From: Rhizobiaceae bacterium
GTDB taxonomy: Bacteria; Pseudomonadota; Alphaproteobacteria; Rhizobiales; Rhizobiaceae
Assembly: GCA_014238155.1 (NCBI GenBank)
Contig: JABABQ010000032.1
Span: forward strand, 62,001 to 126,000
Length of the DNA: 64,000 nt
Direction of reading: 5' to 3'
In this document: positions 57,410 to 64,000 of the stretch, piece after piece
Numbering within the stretch: position 1 is the stretch's first letter
How the letters are laid out: each line of letters begins with the position of its first letter
The notes under the pieces: generated by a model
Database searches by the model: none
The model's input: the letters and a program-made list of their open reading frames with translations, nothing else
What the model was told of the DNA's origin: nothing
Made by a program: the position numbers and the translations under genes

Positions 57410-58279
57410 ATGCAGCCGATTGCCAATTTCTTCTCAGCCATAAGCTTTCCGGCCATCGATCCGGTCTTAATTCAAATCGGCCCGTTTTCCGTTCACTGGT
57501 ATGGCATTGCCTATGTGGCAGGAATCCTGCTGGGCTGGATGTTTGCCAAGAAAGTCGTCAGCACGCCCGCACTCTGGCCCCACACAGGGGCACCGATTAA
57601 GCCGGTCCAACTGGATGATTTTCTGACTTGGGCGGTGGTCGGCATTATCGCCGGAGGACGTCTGGGCTATGTGTTATTTTACAATCTGGCATATTACCTG
57701 AGCAATCCACTTGAAATACCTGCGGTTTGGGATGGAGGCATGAGTTTTCACGGTGGTGCAATTGGCTCCATCGTTGCCATGATCCTGTTTGCCCGGTCGC
57801 GCGGTTTTTCAGCCTATTCCCTGCTCGACGTCATCGCTGCAGCCTCCTGTTTTGGAATTTTCTTTGTTCGCATCGCCAATTTTATCAATTCGGAATTGTG
57901 GGGGCGCACCAGCGATGTCGCCTGGGCGATGATATTTCCCAATGGCGGCCCCCTGCCACGCCATCCAAGCCAGCTTTACGAAGCCGGGTTGGAGGGATTG
58001 GTGTTGTTGTGTGTTCTGTCGATTCTGATCTTCCGCTTTAAAAAACTTAAAACACCGGGATTCATCGGCGGAACCTGGGTGGTGGGCTATGGTGTATCGC
58101 GCATTATCGTCGAATTTTTTCGCCAGCCTGATGCCCATATCGGCTATCTTGCAGGTGGCTGGCTGACCATGGGCATGATCTTGTCGCTGCCGATGCTGGC
58201 AATTGGTATTTGGGGCATGATTTCTTCTCAAAATCGCACACCCTGGCACAGCAATACCGAAGACCAGGCTGCATCTTGA
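57410..58279 (+). CDS. lgt: Phosphatidylglycerol-prolipoprotein diacylglyceryl transferase
   Basis: A 289-residue inner-membrane enzyme that attaches the diacylglycerol to the lipobox Cys of prolipoproteins. Seven predicted helices. Key motifs: [39 protein letters not shown] (essential His), [14 protein letters not shown] and [12 protein letters not shown]. The start at 57410 is the usual one. Its stop codon overlaps the next gene's TTG start. Confidence 0.97.
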   Translation: MQPIANFFSAISFPAIDPVLIQIGPFSVHWYGIAYVAGILLGWMFAKKVVSTPALWPHTGAPIKPVQLDDFLTWAVVGIIAGGRLGYVLFYNLAYYLSNPLEIPAVWDGGMSFHGGAIGSIVAMILFARSRGFSAYSLLDVIAAASCFGIFFVRIANFINSELWGRTSDVAWAMIFPNGGPLPRHPSQLYEAGLEGLVLLCVLSILIFRFKKLKTPGFIGGTWVVGYGVSRIIVEFFRQPDAHIGYLAGGWLTMGMILSLPMLAIGIWGMISSQNRTPWHSNTEDQAAS

Positions 58280-59379
58280 CGCCGCTTGAGCAGCAGATCC
58301 ACCAGCGCATTGCGGCAGACGGTCCCATGCCTCTGGCCGAATACATGATCGTTTGCCTGACGCATCCCGAGTTTGGGTATTACACATCTGGTCACCCGGT
58401 GGGCGGAAAAGCTTCCGGCGAGACTCCGCCGGGAGATTTCATCACGGCACCGGAAATAAGCCAAATGTTCGGCGAATTGATCGGCGTGTGGTGTATGGAG
58501 GTCTGGCAGGCCCTGGGATCACCAAACCGGTTCAATCTGGTGGAAATCGGCCCCGGTCGAGGAACCCTGATGAAAGACCTGCTGCGGGTCTCCCAGGTTC
58601 TTCCGAACTTCATGGCGGCAGCTCACGTCTATTTGGTTGAAGTCAGCCCGACACTGAGCCATGTGCAGGGTCAAAATTTACCATCACAAGCGAATATTAA
58701 GTGGATTGCTGATATTGACGATCTGCCCGATCGGCCAACAATTATCATCGCCAATGAATTGCTGGACGCCCTACCCATCCGGCAATGGTGCAAGCACGGT
58801 GCGGACTGGCTGGAACGAGCTGTTGGAATAGTGGACGAACAGCTGACCTTTGTGTTGCGGCCCAACAGGCTGGAACTGAGCGACCTGCCGCCAGACCATG
58901 TTACCCGTCCAGAAGGCACTTTGTTTGAGACAGCACCCGCCCGTGAGGCGTTCGTGGCGCGCGCAGCCGAATTGATTCAATCAAATACCGGTGCCGCTCT
59001 CTTCATTGACTACGGCCATTTAAAATCCGGCTATGGCGATACATTTCAGGCGGTGCGCGATCATGTCCCTGCTAATCCGCTGCAGCTGCCCGGACGCACC
59101 GATTTGACCAGCCATGTGGATTTTAGTCCGCTGCGCGCGGCTGCCAACAGCAACGGCTGTGAGGTGCCGCAACCGGTCACTCAAAGGCAATTCCTATTGA
59201 CATTGGGCCTGCTGGAACGGGCGGGACAACTGGGAGCCGGTCGCCCGTCCTCTGTTCAATCTGAGTTGCAACAGGCGGTTGAAAGACTGGCGTCGCCACA
59301 GGGTATGGGAGATCTGTTTAAGGTGATGGGTTTTGCTGCTCCAGCGAGCGTGGGCAATCAGTTGCCTGGATTTTCCTGA
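58276..59379 (+). CDS. Class I SAM-dependent methyltransferase, MidA/NDUFAF7 family
   Basis: A 367-residue methyltransferase-fold protein. Conserved motifs: [53 protein letters not shown] (SAM site) and [12 protein letters not shown]. Eukaryotic NDUFAF7 methylates an Arg of complex I subunit NDUFS2; bacterial roles are assumed similar. The TTG start at 58276 overlaps the lgt stop (TTGA), showing coupling. This order is common in Hyphomicrobiales. Confidence 0.93.
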   Translation: MTPLEQQIHQRIAADGPMPLAEYMIVCLTHPEFGYYTSGHPVGGKASGETPPGDFITAPEISQMFGELIGVWCMEVWQALGSPNRFNLVEIGPGRGTLMKDLLRVSQVLPNFMAAAHVYLVEVSPTLSHVQGQNLPSQANIKWIADIDDLPDRPTIIIANELLDALPIRQWCKHGADWLERAVGIVDEQLTFVLRPNRLELSDLPPDHVTRPEGTLFETAPAREAFVARAAELIQSNTGAALFIDYGHLKSGYGDTFQAVRDHVPANPLQLPGRTDLTSHVDFSPLRAAANSNGCEVPQPVTQRQFLLTLGLLERAGQLGAGRPSSVQSELQQAVERLASPQGMGDLFKVMGFAAPASVGNQLPGFS

Positions 59380-59451
59380 ATTGAAAGTTTCCGGTTGCAC
59401 CGATTCAACCAAAGGTTAGGTTTGGCTATCTAAAGCTGGTCCTCAGGTGCC

Positions 59452-60231
59452 ATGAGCAATATTTTTCCAATTCAAAGCCAGTCGCTGGACGATTTAGAAG
59501 GAATCCAACACGGATTTTTCACCCGACAAGGCGGCGTATCCAAAGGCATTTATGCCGGTTTGAATGCCGGACTGGGCTCCGGTGACAAACGCGACGATGT
59601 TGTGGAGAACCGCCGTCGCATCACACAGAAACTGGGTGTCGCGGAAAACAAACTCGCTTCCCCTTTTCAGGTACATTCACCCGATGTGGTGATTGCCGAG
59701 CGCGCCTGGACGAGTGACCACCCGCAAGCCGATGGCGTGGTAACCAGTCAGCAGGGATTAGCGATTGGAATCGTCACCGCCGATTGCGGACCTGTGTTAT
59801 TTGCAGACACTGAAGCAGGCGTAATTGGGGCATGCCATGCGGGTTGGAAAGGCGCCCTTGGAGGGGTGCTGGAGAACACGGTTGCCAAAATGATTGAGAT
59901 CGGAGCTCAAACTGCTTCCATCACGGCGATATTGGGCCCGACCATTTCGCAAAAAAACTATCAGGTTGGGCCAGTATTTCCTGACCCGTTTCTCGCGGCC
60001 TCTGCCGACAATTCAAAATATTTTTCAACCTCCGACAAACCGAATCATTTTCAGTTTGATCTGACCGGATATATCGTCGATCGGCTGGCAGGAAGCGGTA
60101 TACGAGCTAGTGCTGTTAATCGCTGCACCTATGGAGAAGAAGACAATTTCTATTCCTATCGCCGCACAACCCATCGCAACGAATCCGACTACGGCCGGCA
60201 ATTGTCGGCCATTGTCTTGAATGACACCTGA
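59452..60231 (+). CDS. pgeF: Peptidoglycan editing factor PgeF (purine nucleoside phosphorylase / polyphenol oxidase fold)
   Basis: A 259-residue Cys-His metal enzyme. QHGFFTRQGGVSKG near the N terminus, VHSPDV (His ligand), TADCGPVLFAD (Cys ligand) and GACHAGWKG (His ligand) are the family marks. PgeF removes wrong stem peptides from peptidoglycan precursors; relatives act on purine nucleosides. It ends 13 bp before the M24 gene start used here. Confidence 0.94.
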   Translation: MSNIFPIQSQSLDDLEGIQHGFFTRQGGVSKGIYAGLNAGLGSGDKRDDVVENRRRITQKLGVAENKLASPFQVHSPDVVIAERAWTSDHPQADGVVTSQQGLAIGIVTADCGPVLFADTEAGVIGACHAGWKGALGGVLENTVAKMIEIGAQTASITAILGPTISQKNYQVGPVFPDPFLAASADNSKYFSTSDKPNHFQFDLTGYIVDRLAGSGIRASAVNRCTYGEEDNFYSYRRTTHRNESDYGRQLSAIVLNDT

Positions 60232-60244
60232 CAGGATCCCGGAC

Positions 60245-61393
60245 ATGCTACATTTCTCCGAGCAGGAATTTGCCAACAGAAAAGCCCAACTGATCAAAAA
60301 CGTGCGGGAGCGCGGACTGGATGCAATTCTACTGTTTGCCCAGGAAAGCATGTATTGGCTAACCGGTTATGACACATTCGGTTTCTGTTTTTTCCAGTGT
60401 CTTGTAGTCAAGGCTGATGGCGAGATGATTTTGCTAACGCGCTCAGCAGACCTACGGCAGGCCCGGCACACATCAAACATTGAAAATATAGTCATCTGGA
60501 CAGACGGTGGCTCTGCTAATCCGGCAGTCGATCTGCGCGACCTGCTGTCTCAAATGGACTTGCTCGGCAGCAAAATCGGAATCGAATATGATACCCCCGG
60601 ACTGAATGCGGCCAATGGTAGAAAGGTTGATGACGCGTTGCGCAGTTTTGCTGATACCAGTGACGCTTCCGATCTTGTACACCTGTTGCGCCTGGTTAAA
60701 AGCGTTGAAGAAATTGTCCATGTACGCAAAGCAGCCGAACATGCAGATGCCGCGTTCGACGCTGCGCTGAAGACCACCAAAGGTGGTGCAAACGAAGCCA
60801 AGATTCTGGCCGCCATGCAAGGCGCTGTGCTGGAAGCGGGTGGGGATTATGCGGGCAATGGCTTCATCATCGGGTCAGCAGAAGATGCTCTATTATGCCG
60901 CTACAAATCCGGGCGCCGCAAATTATCAACGAATGATCAACTGACGCTGGAATGGGCCGGTGTTTCAGCCCAGTACCATATGGCTATGATGCGGACTTTG
61001 GTGATCGGCAAACCAAAACCCGACCACCAACGGTTTTTTGAAGCAGCGCGAGATGCCCTCTTGTCTGTGGAAGAAGCCATGACCATCGGCAATAATTTTG
61101 GTGACATTTTTACCGCCCATACCCGTACTCTGGACGCTGCTGGACTTGCCCGCCATCGCCTCAACGCATGTGGCTATTCTGTCGGTGCCCGATACGCACC
61201 CTGCTGGATGGACGGACCGATGTTTTTTGCCGGCAATCAAACCGAAGTTGCACCCAATATGACCCTGTTTGCCCACATGATTATTATGGACAGCGACAGC
61301 CAGACCGCCATGTCTCTGGGACAGACCTATTTGACGACTGAGGGCAAACCGCAACAGCTGAGCAGGCATGGCCTGGAGTTTATTGTTTTGTAA
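60245..61393 (+). CDS. M24 (aminopeptidase P/ectoine hydrolase-like) family protein without the metal ligands
   Basis: A 382-residue pita-bread protein. N-terminal AQESMYWLTGYDTFGFCFFQC and C-terminal ARYAPCWMDGPMFFAGNQ fit a subgroup related to ectoine hydrolase DoeA. Where M24 peptidases have two Asp ligands (DxG...D), this protein reads LEWAGVSAQYHMAMMRT, with no Asp pair, so it probably works without a metal or is not a peptidase. The ATG at 60245 is used to match homologues beginning MLHFS; an ATG at 60221 overlaps pgeF. It belongs to the lgt-midA-pgeF block. Confidence 0.86.
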   Translation: MLHFSEQEFANRKAQLIKNVRERGLDAILLFAQESMYWLTGYDTFGFCFFQCLVVKADGEMILLTRSADLRQARHTSNIENIVIWTDGGSANPAVDLRDLLSQMDLLGSKIGIEYDTPGLNAANGRKVDDALRSFADTSDASDLVHLLRLVKSVEEIVHVRKAAEHADAAFDAALKTTKGGANEAKILAAMQGAVLEAGGDYAGNGFIIGSAEDALLCRYKSGRRKLSTNDQLTLEWAGVSAQYHMAMMRTLVIGKPKPDHQRFFEAARDALLSVEEAMTIGNNFGDIFTAHTRTLDAAGLARHRLNACGYSVGARYAPCWMDGPMFFAGNQTEVAPNMTLFAHMIIMDSDSQTAMSLGQTYLTTEGKPQQLSRHGLEFIVL

Positions 61394-61483
61394 TGGGGAT
61401 AAAGCGACGAATCTGGCTGGCGAAATGATCAAGCTGTTGTTAAGAGTGGCCGACAAACTCCGCATGCAAGATCGCTAACCCGC

Positions 61484-62416
61484 ATGAAGCTCTTTTCTGG
61501 AAACGCTAACAAGAGTCTGGCGGAGGAAATTGCCCGCTATCTGGACATTTCGCTCGGCCAATGTGAAGTCAAGCGCTTTGCCGATCAGGAGATATTTGTC
61601 GAGATACAGGAAAATGTCCGCGGTGAGGACGTGTTTATCCTGCAATCGACCTCCTATCCGGCAAATGACAATCTGATGGAACTGCTGATTATAATCGACG
61701 CGGCGCGTCGGTCATCTGCGCGGCGCATCACAGCCGTACTGCCCTATTTCGGCTATGCCCGGCAAGATCGCAAAGCCGGACCACGGACCCCCATCTCAGC
61801 CAAGCTGGTTGCCAATCTGATTACCGAAGCTGGAGCCGACCGCGTGTTGACGCTGGATCTCCACGCCGGTCAGATCCAGGGATTTTTTGATATTCCAACG
61901 GACAATCTGTTTGCGGTGCCGGTAATGGGCCGCGATTTGCGGGCAAATTACAATGTCGACAACCTGATGGTTGTGTCGCCGGATGTTGGCGGTGTCGTAC
62001 GTGCCCGTGCCTTGGCACGTCGCCTCAATGCCCCGCTGGCGATTGTTGACAAACGCCGCGACAAGCCCGGAGAATCGGAAGTCATGAACGTGATCGGTGA
62101 TGTATCCGGTCGCGACTGTATTCTGATCGACGACATTATCGATTCCGGCGGCACTTTGTGCAACGCAGCTGAAGCCTTGTTGGCCAACGGCGCGGTCTCG
62201 GTCACCGCCTATATTTCACACGGCGTATTATCCGGCGGTGCCGTTGCCCGGATAACCTCATCGATGTTGAAAGAACTGGTGATCACCAGTACCATCGAAC
62301 CCACACCTGCCGTTCAGGCCGCCCATAACATCAGGGTAATCTCGATTGCCGACCTGATTGGCGAAGCCATCAACCGCACGGCGCTTGAACAATCAGTTTC
62401 CAGCTTGTTCGACTAG
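61484..62416 (+). CDS. prs: Ribose-phosphate pyrophosphokinase
   Basis: A 310-residue enzyme that makes PRPP for nucleotides, histidine and NAD. Motifs: [18 protein letters not shown] at the start, [48 protein letters not shown] and the PRPP-binding loop [13 protein letters not shown] (about residues 210-222). Length and start are normal. Confidence 0.98.
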   Translation: MKLFSGNANKSLAEEIARYLDISLGQCEVKRFADQEIFVEIQENVRGEDVFILQSTSYPANDNLMELLIIIDAARRSSARRITAVLPYFGYARQDRKAGPRTPISAKLVANLITEAGADRVLTLDLHAGQIQGFFDIPTDNLFAVPVMGRDLRANYNVDNLMVVSPDVGGVVRARALARRLNAPLAIVDKRRDKPGESEVMNVIGDVSGRDCILIDDIIDSGGTLCNAAEALLANGAVSVTAYISHGVLSGGAVARITSSMLKELVITSTIEPTPAVQAAHNIRVISIADLIGEAINRTALEQSVSSLFD

Positions 62417-62631
62417 TCTCGTATAGCCTTGATCAGTGCCGCGATAATTTGGGCAGAGCCCTTGCGTCATGCGGTTTCTGGGTCTATAGCACCGCCACCG
62501 TGTCGACACCCCTGGAGGGAACACGGGTCAATCTGGAAATCATGACACCTTGTCGGATCACACTCCTGATTGAGCTGGTTTGAACTGAACTGTTCTGGCA
62601 GCAACCTCTGACCAACGCTTAGGAGCATATT

Positions 62632-63309
62632 ATGAGCGAAGAAAACAAGCTCGAGGCCCAGGCGCGTGACCGTGTAGGCAAGGGGGCCGCACGCGAGCTG
62701 CGCAGAAATTCAATGGTGCCTGCCGTGATTTACGGCGACAAGAAACCCCCTCTCGGCATCGCCCTGTCCCACAAGGAAATCACCCAGCGGGTTCACGCTG
62801 GCGGTTTCATGACCAATATTTTGTCAATCGACGTAAACGGCGAGGCTCACCAGGTCCTGCCGAAGGATTATCAGCTGCACCCTGTTTCAGACAAAGTTTT
62901 GCACGTTGATCTGCTACGCGTCTCACGCCGTACCGTCGTGACTGTTGAAATTCCCGTTCACTTCATTAACGAAGAAACCTGCCCCGGCCTGAAAGCTGGC
63001 GGTGTACTCAACATTGTACGTCACACCGTTGAGGTCAACGTGCCGGCTACATCGATTCCAGATGGTTTCGAAATCGACCTGGAACCATTTGACATTGGCG
63101 ATTCCATCAACATTTCTTCGGTGGATCTTCCAGAAGAGGTTGAGCCAACCATTGTCGACCGGGACTTCACCATCGCGACTATCGCTACTCCAGCAGCCTT
63201 GCGCTCTGAAGATGCAGATGAAGAAGAAGATGAAGAAGGCCTGGAAGGTGATGAAGAAGGTGCAGAAGGTGAAGGCGACGGCGTAGAAGATAGCGACGGC
63301 GAAGAATAA
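62632..63309 (+). CDS. rplY: 50S ribosomal protein L25 / general stress protein Ctc
   Basis: A 225-residue two-domain L25. The N-terminal 5S rRNA-binding domain (about 1-95) has [24 protein letters not shown], the TL5-type C-terminal domain includes VPVHF-like [18 protein letters not shown] and the tail (from about 196) is highly acidic ([20 protein letters not shown]). GGAGCATATT precedes the ATG. pth follows after 40 bp in the same direction, a common pair. Confidence 0.97.
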   Translation: MSEENKLEAQARDRVGKGAARELRRNSMVPAVIYGDKKPPLGIALSHKEITQRVHAGGFMTNILSIDVNGEAHQVLPKDYQLHPVSDKVLHVDLLRVSRRTVVTVEIPVHFINEETCPGLKAGGVLNIVRHTVEVNVPATSIPDGFEIDLEPFDIGDSINISSVDLPEEVEPTIVDRDFTIATIATPAALRSEDADEEEDEEGLEGDEEGAEGEGDGVEDSDGEE

Positions 63310-63349
63310 GCCGGAATTTGCATTAACTTGATGAAGACGGGACGATCCC

Positions 63350-64000
63350 ATGCTTCTCATTGTTGGCCTGGGCAATCCAGGCCCGAAATACGAAAGACAA
63401 CGTCATAACGTTGGATTCATGGCGGTGGATGAAATTCACCGCCACGAAGGCTTTCCCGCGTGGCGGCCAAAATTCCAGGCGTTGATTTCAGAAGGTCAGA
63501 TTGCCGGACAAAAGTGCCTGCTGGCCAAGCCAATTACTTTCATGAATGAATCCGGACGAGCCGTCGGCGAGATCGCCCGCTTCTACAAGATTCCGCTTGC
63601 GGACGTGGTTGTTCTCTACGATGAACTCGATCTGGCGCCGGGAAAAGTGCGCATCAAGACCGGAGGTGGCGCTGGTGGCCACAACGGCATTCGTTCCATT
63701 GATGCCCATCTGGGCAAAGACTATCGACGAGTCCGCATCGGCATCGGTCATCCGGGTCAAAAAGACCGAGTTAGCGGTCATGTCCTCGGTGATTTTGCGA
63801 AGCCCGACACGATCTGGCGCGATCCGTTACTGGACGAAATAGGACGCAATGCCGATATGCTTGTCAAAGGTGACGATGCCGGTTTTATGAATAGACTCGC
63901 CCTGCGCACGCAATCCAACGAGCCGCCCAGCGCTCGCGGACAATCATCTTCAAAAAAGAAAAGCCATATCCGGCAGGCCAACAAAAATACCCCTGTGGCA
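63350..64000 (+). CDS. pth: Peptidyl-tRNA hydrolase (5' part, runs off the window)
   Basis: 217 codons are visible and the frame is open at the right edge. It frees tRNA from peptidyl-tRNA that falls off ribosomes. Catalytic His19 in ERQRHNVGF, Asn of TFMNESGRAVGE, Asp of VLYDELDL and GGGAGGHNGIRSI are all present. The catalytic domain ends at about residue 190; the remaining Ser/Lys-rich tail (SSSKKKSHIRQANKN) is an extension of a kind seen in Hyphomicrobiales. Confidence 0.96.
   Translation, partial: MLLIVGLGNPGPKYERQRHNVGFMAVDEIHRHEGFPAWRPKFQALISEGQIAGQKCLLAKPITFMNESGRAVGEIARFYKIPLADVVVLYDELDLAPGKVRIKTGGGAGGHNGIRSIDAHLGKDYRRVRIGIGHPGQKDRVSGHVLGDFAKPDTIWRDPLLDEIGRNADMLVKGDDAGFMNRLALRTQSNEPPSARGQSSSKKKSHIRQANKNTPVA

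Noticed and set aside
62417-62631. prs-rplY gap searched for a small RNA or leader
   Set aside because: Only short palindromes (for example TGTCGACA) are visible; no terminator or conserved leader recognised.

Overview
The window looks like chromosomal DNA of a mid-GC marine-type alphaproteobacterium, probably of the order Hyphomicrobiales (Rhizobiales). The reasons are the housekeeping blocks (rpoD-dnaG-yqeY-carA/carB-greA, and lgt-midA-pgeF-M24-prs-rplY-pth), a DUF2585 gene, an HlyU-like gene, two perfect CtrA-type boxes and an alpha-r14-type small RNA with anti-Shine-Dalgarno loops. The species cannot be named from the sequence alone.

Bases 1-9.5 kb are a catabolic and detoxification region. 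It holds the 3' part of a molybdenum hydroxylase large subunit, a PuuE-like polysaccharide deacetylase, a TRAP transporter split into divergent dctP and dctQM units, a carboxymuconolactone-decarboxylase-family protein, a YghU-type glutathione transferase and a VOC protein. A 1542-bp IS1182-like element has inserted between the two TRAP halves. It cuts a DUF2585 gene in two and leaves a clean 4-bp target duplication. An identical 17-bp semi-palindrome lies upstream of both dctP and dctQ and is a good candidate for a shared operator.

Bases 9.7-12.5 kb carry all four core bacterial genes for the tRNA modification t6A (tsaE, tsaB, tsaC, tsaD) on one strand. TsaD and TsaB look unlike the usual alphaproteobacterial forms. 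From 12.8 to 19.6 kb is an accessory stretch with two class III cyclases of different architecture, a MITE-like element, a hemerythrin, two decayed IS3-family remnants, orphan genes and a tRNA-Ile2(CAU) at its edge.

Bases 19.8-42 kb are mostly core genes: SIMPL, SDR, YjbQ, HlyU, rpoD, dnaG, yqeY, carA, ypfJ, carB, a GNAT enzyme, a threonine dehydratase, greA, a GST, an ELM1-like protein, a 2OG oxygenase, trxB, DUF1272, a dienelactone hydrolase and a LysR regulator. A 1-kb gap at 42.2-43.2 kb holds the small RNA and a second, unassigned terminator.

Bases 43-64 kb hold aspC, two small membrane-protein genes (one with a hairpin over its ribosome binding site, one behind a CtrA box), DUF1499, a two-component pair with a MarR regulator, ilvE, a metallo-beta-lactamase-fold hydrolase, a TPR protein, an EamA exporter, a cold-shock gene, a DhlA-like haloalkane dehalogenase, csaA-proC-ybjN, ubiK and the lgt-to-pth block. 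The pth gene runs off the right edge.
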